Notes: generated by a model from the sequence alone, not told the origin. DNA of 64,000 bases from DATIYF01 sp035517775 (GCA_035517775.1 DATIYF010000129.1:9025-73024); one strand, 5' to 3'; positions 8,692 through 17,881 are shown, counted from the first letter of the stretch. Numbers and translations: made by a program.

Positions 8692-10110
8692 TTGCCTGAA
8701 ACCATCTACGATGTCGCTATTGTGGGCAGCGGCCCGGCAGGATACACCGCCGCCATCCGCGCCGGCCAGTATGGTCTGAGAGCCGCGCTGATCGAGAAAG
8801 ACAATGTGCTCGGCGGCACCTGCCTGCACGTGGGGTGCATTCCGACCAAGGCGCTGCTTTTCAATGCCGAACTTTGGGACCACCTGAAAGAAGCCCAGGA
8901 ATTCGGCATTGAAGGCGTGGAGCGCCGCAAGCTCAACTGGGCGGCGATCCAGGAGCGCAAGGCGAAGATCGTGAGCAAGCACGCCAAGGGCCTGGAATTC
9001 CTCATGCGCAAAAACAAGGTCGAGACCGTCAAGGGATACGGCAAACTCACCGGCCCGGCGATGAACGGAGTTTTGACCATCGAGGTTTCTGGCGGGGGCA
9101 GCAAAGCCAGTCACCTCAAGGCGAAGAACATTATTCTTGCTACCGGCTCGGAGGCCCGCATGCTCCCCGGCCTCGAGGCCAACGAGCGCATTCTGAGCAA
9201 CATTGAAATTCTCGGCCTGAAAGAAATCCCGAAGTCTCTGGTGATCGTCGGCGCCGGCGCGGTCGGCGTGGAGTTCGCTTCGATCTTCCGCTCGTTCGAT
9301 TCGGAAGTCACGATTCTCGAAATGCTGCCGCGCCTGGTCCCGGTCGAGGACGAAGAAATTTCCAAAGAGCTGGCGCGCGTGTATCGCAAGCGCGGCATCA
9401 ACTTTCACACCAACGCTAAAGTGGAGAAGGTCGAGAAAACGAAATCAGGCGTAAGCGTTACTTTTTCCGCGGAGGGCAAGCAGCAGAAACTTGAAGCCGA
9501 GCGAATTCTGATCGCCGTGGGCCGCAAGCCGCGGACGGAAAACATTGGCCTCGAAACCACTCGCATCAAGCCCGATCGCGGCTTCCTGAAGACCGATAGC
9601 TGGATGCAGAGCGCCGAGCCCGGCATCTACGCCATCGGCGATATCGTTCTGGGAACGCCGCAGCTGGCCCACGTGGGCGCCATGGAAGGTATTGTGGCGG
9701 TCACCAAAATCGCGGGCAAGACCGGCAAGCCGATCAATCCCGAACACATCCCCAACGCCACCTACTGTCATCCTGAAATTGGCAGCGTGGGCCTTACGCA
9801 GGTCAAAGCCGAAGAGTTGGGCTACAACCTCAAAGTTGGCAAGTTCCCCTTCACGGCGAATTCCCGGGCTTCGATCGTCGGCGCGCACGAGGGCTTCATC
9901 AAGATTGTTTCCGATGCCGATTACGGCGAGATGCTGGGGGTCCACATCATCGGGCCGCAGGCCACGGAGCTGATCGCCGAGGCGGTCACTGCCATGGAAC
10001 TCGAAGCCACGGTCGAAGACCTGATGTGGACTATCCATGCGCATCCCACTCTGGCCGAAGCCATGCTCGATGCCTCAAACAGCGTGTATGGAATGGCGAT
10101 CAACGCATGA
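8692..10110 (+). CDS. lpdA: Dihydrolipoyl dehydrogenase (E3)
   Basis: FAD-dependent disulfide oxidoreductase that reoxidises dihydrolipoamide in 2-oxoacid dehydrogenase or glycine cleavage complexes. The 472 residues show the FAD motif VGSGPAGYTAA, the redox-active GGTCLHVGCIPTKA (Cys44, Cys49), the NAD motif VGAGAVGVEFAS, the AIGDIV FAD segment, and the C-terminal catalytic HAHPTLAEAM (His-Glu pair). It begins with TTG, preceded by an AGGAG ribosome site at 8680-8684. lipB follows after 69 bp on the same strand, making a small lipoate-function cluster; no E1/E2 genes are visible here. Confidence 0.96.
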   Translation: MPETIYDVAIVGSGPAGYTAAIRAGQYGLRAALIEKDNVLGGTCLHVGCIPTKALLFNAELWDHLKEAQEFGIEGVERRKLNWAAIQERKAKIVSKHAKGLEFLMRKNKVETVKGYGKLTGPAMNGVLTIEVSGGGSKASHLKAKNIILATGSEARMLPGLEANERILSNIEILGLKEIPKSLVIVGAGAVGVEFASIFRSFDSEVTILEMLPRLVPVEDEEISKELARVYRKRGINFHTNAKVEKVEKTKSGVSVTFSAEGKQQKLEAERILIAVGRKPRTENIGLETTRIKPDRGFLKTDSWMQSAEPGIYAIGDIVLGTPQLAHVGAMEGIVAVTKIAGKTGKPINPEHIPNATYCHPEIGSVGLTQVKAEELGYNLKVGKFPFTANSRASIVGAHEGFIKIVSDADYGEMLGVHIIGPQATELIAEAVTAMELEATVEDLMWTIHAHPTLAEAMLDASNSVYGMAINA

Positions 10111-10113
10111 GTT

Positions 10114-10176
10114 GCCACAGATGAACACTGACTTTCTTGTTTCGATTCCCCTGGGTTTATCAGTGCCCCCTGTGGT
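10114..10176. repeat. CCACAG...CTGTGG imperfect inverted repeat
   Basis: Arms CCACAGATGAACACTGA and TCAGTGCCCCCTGTGG flank a 30-base loop in the lpdA-lipB spacer. The arms end in CCAC/GTGG like family A, so it may be a distant member. Confidence 0.45.
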
Positions 10177-10179
10177 TGA

Positions 10180-11004
10180 ATGGCTCTGGATCCGCGCCAA
10201 TCCTTGCGAATCCGTTACGCGAAGACCTTGATTTCCGTCCTCCAACTCGGCACGCTCGACTACGCAACGGCGCTGGGCCTGCAGCAGCGCCTGGTGGAGA
10301 TGCGGAAAAACGGCCAGATCGGCGACGTGCTTCTGCTGCTGGAACACTTGCCGGTCATCACCCTGGGGCGCAACGCCAAAAGCAAAAACATTCTGGCCTC
10401 GCCCGAACTGCTTGCCCAGCGCGGGGTTGAGGTGGCCGAGTGCGACCGCGGCGGCGATGTCACCTTCCACGGTCCCGGCCAGCTGGTGGGCTATCCCATC
10501 TTCGACCTGCGCGGTTTTCCCGCCGCCGAGGGCAAGCGCCAGACCCTGGGCGCGATCGAATATGTCCGCCGCCTGGAAGAGGCGCTGATCCGCACCTGTG
10601 CCGATTTCCGCATTCCCGCCAAACGCATCTGCGGCCTGACCGGAGTTTGGACGGCAACTTCTCCGGAAGCCAAAATCGCCGCCATCGGTGTGCACATCTC
10701 CCGTGCCGTTACCTCGCACGGCTTCGCCCTGAATGTGAACAACGATCTCAGCTACTTCGACCTGATCATTCCCTGCGGCATCAGCACCAGGCCGGTTACC
10801 TCAATGGCAAGAGAACTGGGCAGGCCCCTCGATATGCTGGAAGGGGCGCATGCCCTCAGCCGCCACTTCGGCCAGGTATTCCAAAGCCAGATTCTCTGGG
10901 TAGAAAGTCTGGAAGCTCTGCTTGGCCCCGCGGTCGGGGTGCCCATGAAGCCGCCGGCCGAGCTTCGGCGGGTCCACAAGGAAGATGAAACCTCCTGGGC
11001 GTAG
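10180..11004 (+). CDS. lipB: Octanoyl-[ACP]:protein N-octanoyltransferase
   Basis: Transfers octanoyl groups from acyl carrier protein to lipoyl domains, the first step of lipoate assembly. Family motifs are all present: LLLLEHLPVITLGRNA, DRGGDVTFHGPGQLVGYP, KIAAIGVHIS with the catalytic lysine, HGFALNVNNDL, and IIPCGI with the nucleophilic cysteine. At 274 residues it is slightly longer than typical (about 210-250), mostly through the N-terminus, so the true start could be later. It sits 69 bp behind lpdA, which uses lipoylated partners. lipA is not in the window. Confidence 0.94.
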   Translation: MALDPRQSLRIRYAKTLISVLQLGTLDYATALGLQQRLVEMRKNGQIGDVLLLLEHLPVITLGRNAKSKNILASPELLAQRGVEVAECDRGGDVTFHGPGQLVGYPIFDLRGFPAAEGKRQTLGAIEYVRRLEEALIRTCADFRIPAKRICGLTGVWTATSPEAKIAAIGVHISRAVTSHGFALNVNNDLSYFDLIIPCGISTRPVTSMARELGRPLDMLEGAHALSRHFGQVFQSQILWVESLEALLGPAVGVPMKPPAELRRVHKEDETSWA

Positions 11005-11016
11005 GAAAGCCGGCCT

Positions 11017-12195
11017 TCACTCGTCGGCAGCGGAACGTTCATCTCCGGCCGGGGTCGCGCTTGCGGCCCTCTGCGCTATCGGCGCGCGCTCCAGAATGTT
11101 GCGCGCATACTCCGCCACCAGGTTCACACCTGCAGCGTACTGAGCGTTGGGATTTCGCGGTCCGCCGTTGTACGCTCCCACCGCCTTGGCCACATCCCCG
11201 TGGAAGCGGTCGAGCAGATCGCGCAGCAGCAAGCCCGCATACGTGGTCAGCAGGTGCGAATCGCTCAGATCGAACGCCAGCTTCTCCGGCGGACGCAGCC
11301 GCTCGGGCAATTGCGAGTAATCCCGCGAGTCCTTGCGGTAAAGCTCGTGCGCGTAGCGCAGCGTCTCGCGCGTAATTTGCCATACCCCGACCGAAGGGTC
11401 GCTCACCAATACGCCGCGGCGCAGTCTCTTCAGCACGATATCGTCGCGCGCCGGCCTTCTCTTCCAGATGGCATGCTGCAGATCGCCGGGAGCATTCAGG
11501 TAATTGTTCTCCATCGCGCCGATGCCCAGAAAAACGTCGAGCGGCAGATCATAGAACTTGGCGACGGCGATAATGTCGGCCGCCAAATCTGATGCCTGCT
11601 CGCGGCCCAGTGATAAGGCCTGGGCCCGCGTGCGCGGATCGGTCTGCGATTTGAACAACACGAACCGAGCCACCGAAGGCGCCAGTTCCCGGGCATCGGC
11701 GGCCTCCAGGGTTCGCCGCGCCGGCTTTTCATATGCAGCGCGAAACAGGCTGGTCTGATCGCGCAGAGAATCCACCGTGCCGGGGTTGGAAAAGGCCAGA
11801 TCGAAACCGGAAATGTCTCCCCTCGCTTCCAAGTGGCTCAAGTAGGGGATCGCGGTGAGCGCGTCGTTGCGCAGGCCGAGATAAATACGGTAGTGCGGCG
11901 CGCCCGCTTCCTCGCTCACGCTGAGATAAGTACTTTCAGGGTCCAGGCCCGGCCGCCCGCGCAGATAGTCGAACCACAAGTAGGCGGTGAGCTCGTTGTC
12001 GAATTGCCCCACGCGGGCCAGAAGAGTCCGCGCCGGATATGGCGCCGCCAGCCTTCCGCTCTCGATTTCTACCGGCGGATATGAAGTCTCCGCGATCGGG
12101 AAGGGCTGCGGGCGGGTGCGCAGTTCGATGGCCCCGATCAGGGTGCCCACCACGCACAGGCTGAAGAAGACGGCGAATTTTGCCGGCGACGACAT
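11017..12195 (-). CDS. Exported lytic transglycosylase (SLT-like)
   Basis: 392-residue peptidoglycan-cleaving enzyme candidate. The N-terminus (MSSPAKFAVFFSLCVVGTLIGA) is a signal peptide or anchor. The C-terminal third carries the lysozyme-like fold hallmarks: FLGIGAMENNYLN with the presumed catalytic glutamate, SVGVWQIT, and VGAYNGGPRNPN (AYNxG signature). The middle 200 residues are helical and not recognised; they may position the enzyme on the sacculus. It converges with lipB across a 12-bp gap, so a shared termination zone is likely. Spore-type or phage transglycosylases are less likely given the lone chromosomal context. Confidence 0.85.
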   Translation of the reverse strand: MSSPAKFAVFFSLCVVGTLIGAIELRTRPQPFPIAETSYPPVEIESGRLAAPYPARTLLARVGQFDNELTAYLWFDYLRGRPGLDPESTYLSVSEEAGAPHYRIYLGLRNDALTAIPYLSHLEARGDISGFDLAFSNPGTVDSLRDQTSLFRAAYEKPARRTLEAADARELAPSVARFVLFKSQTDPRTRAQALSLGREQASDLAADIIAVAKFYDLPLDVFLGIGAMENNYLNAPGDLQHAIWKRRPARDDIVLKRLRRGVLVSDPSVGVWQITRETLRYAHELYRKDSRDYSQLPERLRPPEKLAFDLSDSHLLTTYAGLLLRDLLDRFHGDVAKAVGAYNGGPRNPNAQYAAGVNLVAEYARNILERAPIAQRAASATPAGDERSAADE

Positions 12196-12244
12196 TCGCG
12201 CCCCCTACCTATTTAGACGCCGATTCAATAGGCAATGGACAACG

Positions 12245-12293
12245 AAAGTTGCCTGCGGAGGCAGACAAAATCAGGCAAGAAAACGGCAACTTT
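12245..12293. promoter_or_regulatory. Inverted repeat in transglycosylase/xylulokinase spacer
   Basis: AAAGTTGCC (12245-12253) and GGCAACTTT (12285-12293) are perfect 9-bp complements. Between them, shorter GCCTG/CAGGC elements can form alternative hairpins. On the minus strand this lies just after xylulokinase and before the transglycosylase start, so it may be a terminator or attenuator. Confidence 0.4.
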
Positions 12294-12320
12294 TTGCACG
12301 TGAAGGAAAGCGCAGTCTGG

Positions 12321-13817
12321 TTACCCCTGCCAAATGCCCCGGGTCGCGGGATAAATCCGCCGGTAGGCAGCGTAACTCTCATTCATGGCGCCCACCACCG
12401 CTGCCTGAGGCTCAATCTTATGTGCTACGCGCACCACGGCGTTGCAGGCCGCATCCACCGAAGGCCAAACGCCCGCTCCAACTCCAGCCAGAATCGCTGC
12501 CCCGTAGGCCGCGCCTTCCTCGGCCTCGACAATCTCGACCGGCTGGCCATAGACATTGGCCTGAATCTGGCGCCAGAGCGGAGAACGCGCGCCGCCTCCG
12601 CCCAGGCGAATATGGCGCACCGGCACATTCATCTCTCCGAAAATCGTGAGCGTGTCGCGCAGGCTGAAAGCCACACCCTCCAGAATCGCCCGCACCACAT
12701 GCGCTCTCGTGTGCGAAGCGGTCAGGCCAACCAGCGCCGCCCGCGCGTTCGGATCGAGATGCGGGGTGCGCTCGCCCATCAAATACGGAGTCCACAACAG
12801 GCCGTCGCAGCCCGGCGCCACCGAGGCGCCCTCCTCCGCCAGAAGATCATAGGGATCGCGGCCATTTTCCGCGCGTGTTCCAAATTGATCGCGAAACCAG
12901 CGCAGCGAAAGGCCAGCCGCCTGGGTCACGCCCATCACGTGCCAGCGCCCGGGAATGGCATGGCAGAAAGTATGCAGCCGCCCCTTTGGATCGAGGGCGG
13001 GGCGGTCAGTCGCGGCAAACACTACGCCCGAAGTTCCAATTGTCGCGCTGACTGCTCCCGGCGCGACAATGCCCATTCCTGTGGCACCCGCGGCCTGATC
13101 GCCGGCGCCCGCAACTACGGGTGTGCCGGCGCAAAGCCCGGTGGCAGCTGCTCCCGGCTCAGAGACCTTGCCGCAGACATCGGGCGATTCGAACAGCGCC
13201 GGGAGCAGCCGCTCGTCTATCCCTGCCGCGTCCAGCATTTCACCAGACCACCGCCGCCTGGCTACGTCGAGCATCAGTGTGCCTGAGGCATCGGCCATAT
13301 CAATCGCGCGTTCGCCGGTCAGGCGGAAGCGCACGTAATCCTTCGGCAGCATGACCGAGCGCACCCGGCTCCAGTTTCCGGGTTCGCACTCCCGTACCCA
13401 GAGCAACTTGGTCAATGTGAAATTGGTGAGCGGCGGGTTGCAGGTGAGCTGGATGATCCGCTCCAGGCCGATCTTTTCGGCCAGGTCGCGGCCCTGTTTT
13501 TCCGTGCGCTGATCGCACCAGATGAGCGCCGGGCGCACAACTTTCTCCCCGGCGTCGAGCATGACCGCGCCGTGCATCTGGCCGGAGAAGCCAACGCACG
13601 CGATGTCATCGGGCCGCAGATTGGCCGCCGCCAGCGCCTTGCGAACCGCGATTCCGCATGCCCGCCACCAATCTTCCGGATGCTGCTCGGCCCAGCCGAT
13701 CTTCAGCGAGGCAAAGGGTTGATGCGGCTCGGTCGCCGAGGCGGCAATGGCGCCCTGCTCGTTGATCACCAGCGCCCGCGTGCCGCCAGTTCCGACGTCA
13801 ATGCCGAGAACTTGAAT
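12321..13817 (-). CDS. xylB: Xylulokinase (FGGY family), apparent ATT start
   Basis: ATP-dependent sugar kinase, 498 residues from the proposed start, phosphorylating D-xylulose or a similar ketose. Features: N-terminal GIDVGTGGTRALV (phosphate-binding loop), CVGFSGQMHGAV, LIWCDQRT, GAGDQAAGA with the catalytic Asp, and the FGGY-2 segments EGVAFSLRD and LGGGGARSPLWRQI. The first conventional start (GTG 13769) would remove the GIDVGTGGT loop that the family needs. Reading upstream in the same frame, the only plausible initiator before the stop at about 13865 is ATT at 13817, preceded at 5 bases by GGAG. A 14-bp palindrome lies 44 bp further upstream. No xylose isomerase or transporter adjoins it. 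Confidence 0.88.
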   Translation of the reverse strand: MQVLGIDVGTGGTRALVINEQGAIAASATEPHQPFASLKIGWAEQHPEDWWRACGIAVRKALAAANLRPDDIACVGFSGQMHGAVMLDAGEKVVRPALIWCDQRTEKQGRDLAEKIGLERIIQLTCNPPLTNFTLTKLLWVRECEPGNWSRVRSVMLPKDYVRFRLTGERAIDMADASGTLMLDVARRRWSGEMLDAAGIDERLLPALFESPDVCGKVSEPGAAATGLCAGTPVVAGAGDQAAGATGMGIVAPGAVSATIGTSGVVFAATDRPALDPKGRLHTFCHAIPGRWHVMGVTQAAGLSLRWFRDQFGTRAENGRDPYDLLAEEGASVAPGCDGLLWTPYLMGERTPHLDPNARAALVGLTASHTRAHVVRAILEGVAFSLRDTLTIFGEMNVPVRHIRLGGGGARSPLWRQIQANVYGQPVEIVEAEEGAAYGAAILAGVGAGVWPSVDAACNAVVRVAHKIEPQAAVVGAMNESYAAYRRIYPATRGIWQG

Positions 13818-13860
13818 AGAGACTCCGTTCCTAAGGGCGGTAAAGCCTATAAAACCGCTG

Positions 13861-13874
13861 CGTTAACGTTAACG
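13861..13874. promoter_or_regulatory. LacI-type operator candidate upstream of xylulokinase
   Basis: CGTTAACGTTAACG is a perfect 14-bp palindrome with a central CG, the shape bound by LacI/GalR-family repressors. It lies 44-57 bases before the xylulokinase start codon, where a sugar-responsive repressor would act. Confidence 0.5.
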
Positions 13875-13968
13875 GAACGAGCTAGGGTAGCATGCTTTGC
13901 CAGCCCGCGGAATTAGCCCGCAGTTTTTCTTAGTGGCCCAATTTCACCGAAGCTCGGAAAAGCGTTGC

Positions 13969-14046
13969 ACCATAAAGGAACCGAAGGTTTACGAAGGCCT
14001 CGATTTCATGGTTTTTTCTTCGTGAGCCTTCGTGCCCTTCGTGGTT
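13969..14046. repeat. Repeat family A (hairpin, two full arms)
   Basis: Left arm ACCATAAAGGAACCGAAGG and right arm CCTTCGTGCCCTTCGTGGT are near-complementary and enclose about 40 bases. It lies between the aldo/keto reductase 3' end and the xylulokinase promoter side. Confidence 0.65.
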
Positions 14047-14079
14047 TTGAGTTCTCAAACTGTTTCCAGTTGCGCAGCT

Positions 14080-15051
14080 CTAATCCGACCAGCGCTGCGG
14101 CGCCCGGTCCCAACGGTGCGTTCTTAGCGCCTCCAATAGCGCCGGGTCGAGCGGCCCGGAGTCGCTGGTCGCGATGTTCTCTCGCACGTGTGCCGGCTGT
14201 CGCATTCCAATAATGATGGTGCTCACTGCCGGCTCATTAAGAATGAAGCGTAACGCCATCTGCGGCAGGCTCATGGAGGGCGGCACTACTTGCCTCAGCT
14301 TTTCCACCCGGGCCACGGTCTTCGCCAGATTTTCCGCTCCAAAATATTTAGAGCGCCAGTCACTGTCGGGGAACTTGGTCTCCAGCGTCATATGCCCGCC
14401 CAGGCTGCCTTCATCCAATGGAACCCGCGCAATCACCCCGATGTTGAGTTCGCGGCACAGCGGAAAAAGCTTATCTTCCGGCGCCTGGTCGAAAAGGTTG
14501 TAAATCACCTGCACCACATCCACCAACCCGGTGCGCCCCGCCCGCAGGCCGTTCTCCGGCTGCCAGCGATTCAGGCTCAGCCCAAAATACCGGATCACTC
14601 CATCCCGCTTCAGCTTCTCGATGGTTTCCCGAAACTCCGCCTCGTCCGCCCAGGCGTCTTCCCACACATGAAACTGCAAGACGTCAATCGAGTCCTGGCG
14701 CAACTGCTTGCGGATCAGATCGGCATACTTGAACACATGGGCGGCGGGAAAAACCTCCCGATATCTGTCTTTCGGCGAGGCCGGCCACTTCAGGTTCATA
14801 GGCGGAATCTTCGAAGCCGCATACAAACGCTTGCCCGGGTTGCGCGCCATGATCTCGCCCAGCAGGCCGTCGCTTTTGCCCTCGCCGTAAGCCCAGGCGC
14901 TATCGAAGAAGTTGCAGCCCAGGTCCACCGCCAGCTGCAGCGACTGCATGGACTCGCGGTCGTCCGAGCCGCTCCACCCGCTCATTCCCCACAATCCGTG
15001 CGCAATCTCGCTCACCTCTAACCCGGTTCGGCCCAGCTTGCGATATTTCAT
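14080..15051 (-). CDS. Aldo/keto reductase
   Basis: NADPH-type (alpha/beta)8-barrel oxidoreductase, 323 residues. The catalytic tetrad is recognisable: Asp and Tyr in FFDSAWAYGEGKSD, Lys in YAASKIPP, His in LQFHVWEDA. The C-terminal cofactor-binding segment reads STIIIGMRQPAHVREN. Sequence character is close to the broad group of predicted oxidoreductases that reduce sugar aldehydes or ketones. It sits between xylulokinase and a secreted family 2 glycosidase, all on the minus strand, so a role in sugar breakdown is a reasonable but unproven inference. Confidence 0.9.
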   Translation of the reverse strand: MKYRKLGRTGLEVSEIAHGLWGMSGWSGSDDRESMQSLQLAVDLGCNFFDSAWAYGEGKSDGLLGEIMARNPGKRLYAASKIPPMNLKWPASPKDRYREVFPAAHVFKYADLIRKQLRQDSIDVLQFHVWEDAWADEAEFRETIEKLKRDGVIRYFGLSLNRWQPENGLRAGRTGLVDVVQVIYNLFDQAPEDKLFPLCRELNIGVIARVPLDEGSLGGHMTLETKFPDSDWRSKYFGAENLAKTVARVEKLRQVVPPSMSLPQMALRFILNEPAVSTIIIGMRQPAHVRENIATSDSGPLDPALLEALRTHRWDRAPQRWSD

Positions 15052-15123
15052 CGGCTCTCCATTTTTGAGTGGCAGGAATATTAGCAGTCTTCTGTGTTTA
15101 AGGCTCCGGATCCACCCGCCCGC

Positions 15124-16953
15124 CTATCGCCCTTCAGCAGCCAGGCTGTGGTAGAACTTCTGCAGAACGTAAAACGCCTGCTTGCGTTGGCCGCGATCGG
15201 AGATCACGCCCTTGCGATTGTAGAAATCCTGTATGCCCGGCAGCCACCGCCGTGGCGAGCGAAAATCCATCAGCACCCAGGGCGTCATCCCCGCGAGGGT
15301 CGAAATTTTCTGCACCATCCGGATCTGATGTTCGAAGACATTCGCCTGGTACTCCTCGGTGAAGCGCGTCTCCGCGTCGCCATGCTTCCCATAGAGCGCG
15401 CCGGCGCCGAATTCGCTCACGATCAGCGGCTTGTCGTAAGCGACCTTCCACTGCATCGTATCCATCTCTTGCGGCGCGCCTTCGTACCACCCCATATATT
15501 CGTTCAGACCCAGGACATCCAGATATTGCCCCAGGGGATCGTCCAGCACCCGCACGCCGGGGGAGGGCGATTCCACGTGGTTCATGGCGGAGGTAAGCAA
15601 CCGAGTATCATCCTGCTGCCGCGCATAAGCGGCGAGTTTTCTCAGAAACTCCGTACGCTCCGGACCGGGCGGAGTCTCATTCGAGAGTGACCACAGGATG
15701 ATCGAAGCGCGGTTATGGTCGCGGGCCATGGAATCGCGCAACTGCTCTTCCGCGTTCTGGAGCGTAGCTGGATTCTGCCACGCGATATCCCAGTAAACCG
15801 GCACCTCTGACCAAAGCAGCAGGCCCATGCGGTCGGCCAGCCGCACCGTGCCTTCATTGTGCGGATAATGCGCCAGGCGCACAAAATTGCACCCCAGTTC
15901 TTTGGCCCAGCCCAGCAGCGTGCGGTCATCCGCTTCGGAGAATGCCCGGCCGCCGCGAAACGGCGCTTCGTCATGCATGGCGATACCGCGCAGAAAAATC
16001 GGCTTGCCATTCAGCAGGATCTCGTGGCCGCGCGTCTCGATGGAGCGAAACCCAATCTGCTCTTCGACACGGTCATCCCCCGAAGTCAAGACCACCTCGT
16101 ACAGCTTGGGATCATCCGGAGACCACAGCCTGACCTTCGCCGGAAACCGGAACTCGACACGGCCGGAAGCATCGCTGACCAGGGCCTTCGTCAGTCCAAT
16201 CTCGGGGATCGCAACCGTGACCGGCCGCGCCCGGCTCACGCCATTCAACTGCACCCAGCCCGCAATCTCGTCCCTCGACCCTCTCGCCAGCTGCACGAAA
16301 TAGTTCTGGATGAAAATCTCCGGCACTTCAATGAGCTCGACGCTTCGCGTCAGGCCGCCGTAGTTCCACCAATCCGTGCTCCTGGCAGGCACGGCGTCCT
16401 CGTGGCGAGCATTGTTCACTTCCACTACAACGTTGTTCTCGCCCTCCGCCAGTTGCCCGGTCACTTCAAAGTTGAACGGCGTAAAGCCGCCGGTGTGCTC
16501 GCCCAGCTTCTGCCCATTCAGCCATACTCGGGCCTGATAATTCGCAGCGCCAAAATAAAGAAACACCCGCGTGTGGGGCGCAGCGTGAAAGGAAAAACTC
16601 CGCTGGTACCAAAGCGGCCCTTCATAAAACAGTAGGCTTTCGCGCTGCGAGTTCCAGTCGCCGGGCACCTTCAGCGTGCCCGCGGTATCGAAGTCATACT
16701 CCACCAGGTCGCTCTTGTTTCCCGGCCTGGCGTTCCGGTAAATGCGGCTGGTTAGGCCGGATTCATACGGGTCCACAATCACATTCCAGGTTCCATCGAG
16801 GCTGATGGTCTTCCGTCCGGAAACATTTCCGATCAGGCTGGCAGGCGCAGGCTGGGCGAAAGACGTTCCGCACAGCAGGAGAACAACAGCGACCCACAAG
16901 TGGAAGCAGCCGCCGGCGGTGGCGATTTCTGAAGATGCCGGTGTGATCTTCAT
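15124..16953 (-). CDS. Secreted glycoside hydrolase family 2 (beta-glucuronidase/galactosidase-like)
   Basis: 609-residue enzyme with an N-terminal signal peptide ending near LLLCGTSFAQ. The GH2 architecture follows: a sugar-binding jelly roll (SLDGTWNVIVD, GPLWYQRSFSF, ARVWLNGQKLGEHTGGFTPF), an immunoglobulin-like middle, and a TIM barrel from about residue 320 (ILLNGKPIFLRGIAMHDE). The acid/base is Glu426 in WSLSNE and the nucleophile Glu514 in IVSEFGAGA, both with family context. It is shorter than LacZ and closer in length to beta-glucuronidases. It would act in the periplasm or outside the cell on plant or microbial polysaccharide side chains. Confidence 0.93.
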   Translation of the reverse strand: MKITPASSEIATAGGCFHLWVAVVLLLCGTSFAQPAPASLIGNVSGRKTISLDGTWNVIVDPYESGLTSRIYRNARPGNKSDLVEYDFDTAGTLKVPGDWNSQRESLLFYEGPLWYQRSFSFHAAPHTRVFLYFGAANYQARVWLNGQKLGEHTGGFTPFNFEVTGQLAEGENNVVVEVNNARHEDAVPARSTDWWNYGGLTRSVELIEVPEIFIQNYFVQLARGSRDEIAGWVQLNGVSRARPVTVAIPEIGLTKALVSDASGRVEFRFPAKVRLWSPDDPKLYEVVLTSGDDRVEEQIGFRSIETRGHEILLNGKPIFLRGIAMHDEAPFRGGRAFSEADDRTLLGWAKELGCNFVRLAHYPHNEGTVRLADRMGLLLWSEVPVYWDIAWQNPATLQNAEEQLRDSMARDHNRASIILWSLSNETPPGPERTEFLRKLAAYARQQDDTRLLTSAMNHVESPSPGVRVLDDPLGQYLDVLGLNEYMGWYEGAPQEMDTMQWKVAYDKPLIVSEFGAGALYGKHGDAETRFTEEYQANVFEHQIRMVQKISTLAGMTPWVLMDFRSPRRWLPGIQDFYNRKGVISDRGQRKQAFYVLQKFYHSLAAEGR

Positions 16954-17164
16954 GGCGTAATCCGAGAAGAAAGACTAACTGACAACTGCCCTGAGCACAA
17001 AGAATTGCCCGTATTTTGCCCGGCCCGCGGCGGTCGTCTCCGGGCCATCACGAAATTGTAAAAAGAATGTCAACACTCCGGGCGGCGCCCTCCCAGGGCC
17101 GGTTGTGGTAGTAAGCTTGATTGCCATAGCGGCCGTTTCGCGAAAGGGAACGCCGCCAAGCGCC

Positions 17165-17857
17165 ATGGAACGCATTCTGGTGGTGGAAGATGACCGCGCG
17201 GTGCAGAAGGCGCTCAAGCGCCTGTTCGAGACCGAGCGCTTTGAGGTGGAAATCAGCGCGGATGGCAACTCTGCCCTGGAGGCTTTCCGCCGGGCAGTTC
17301 CTTCGGCCATCGTCCTTGACCTGCGCCTGCCACTCTTGTCCGGCCGGGAGGTCTGCCGCGAGATCAAGCAGCAGGCGCCCGCGGTCCCCATCATCGTGCT
17401 CAGCGCCATGAGCGATGTCTCCGATAAGGTTCTGCTGCTGGAGCTTGGCGCCGATGATTATGTAACCAAGCCCTTCAGCCCGCGCGAACTGCTGGCCCGG
17501 GTGCGCGCCGCCCTGCGCCGGACGGTCCGCGCCAGCACCGGCGATGTGACCGCCTTCGATGGTATTTCCGTGGACTTCACCCGCATGGAAGTCATGCGCA
17601 ATGGCGAAGCCGTGACCCTTACCGCGCAGGAGTTCAAGACCCTCAAGTTCATGGTGCAGAACGCCGAGCGCGTGATCAGCCGCGACGAGCTGCTCAACCA
17701 GGTCTGGGGATATCGCAACTACCCTTCTACCCGCACCGTGGATAATCACATCCTGCGCCTGCGGCAGAAGCTGGAGAAGGACCCGGCCAATCCCCTGCAC
17801 TTCCGCACCGTACACGGCATGGGGTATAAGTTTGTGCGTGAGCTGCGGGAGTCGTGA
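17165..17857 (+). CDS. OmpR/PhoB-family response regulator
   Basis: 230-residue two-component regulator. The receiver domain begins MERILVVEDDRAV, with acidic pair and phospho-acceptor Asp52 in IVLDLRLPLLSG, a conserved Ser/Thr region IIVLSAMSD, and Lys in VTKPFSP. A winged-helix DNA-binding domain follows from about 130, with LTAQEFKTLKFM, RTVDNHILRLRQKL and the C-terminal GMGYKF. The start was set at the ATG at 17165, immediately before the receiver. The cognate kinase starts 24 bp after this gene's stop, so the pair is almost certainly co-transcribed. A porin and a cupredoxin follow and are likely targets or co-operonic partners. Confidence 0.95.
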   Translation: MERILVVEDDRAVQKALKRLFETERFEVEISADGNSALEAFRRAVPSAIVLDLRLPLLSGREVCREIKQQAPAVPIIVLSAMSDVSDKVLLLELGADDYVTKPFSPRELLARVRAALRRTVRASTGDVTAFDGISVDFTRMEVMRNGEAVTLTAQEFKTLKFMVQNAERVISRDELLNQVWGYRNYPSTRTVDNHILRLRQKLEKDPANPLHFRTVHGMGYKFVRELRES

Positions 17858-17881
17858 GTCTTCCCGGGCGATGAGGCGGAG

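Noticed and set aside
13769..13817. Xylulokinase broken at its N-terminus
   Set aside because: The missing phosphate loop is present in frame upstream of the GTG, so an unusual start explains it better than truncation.
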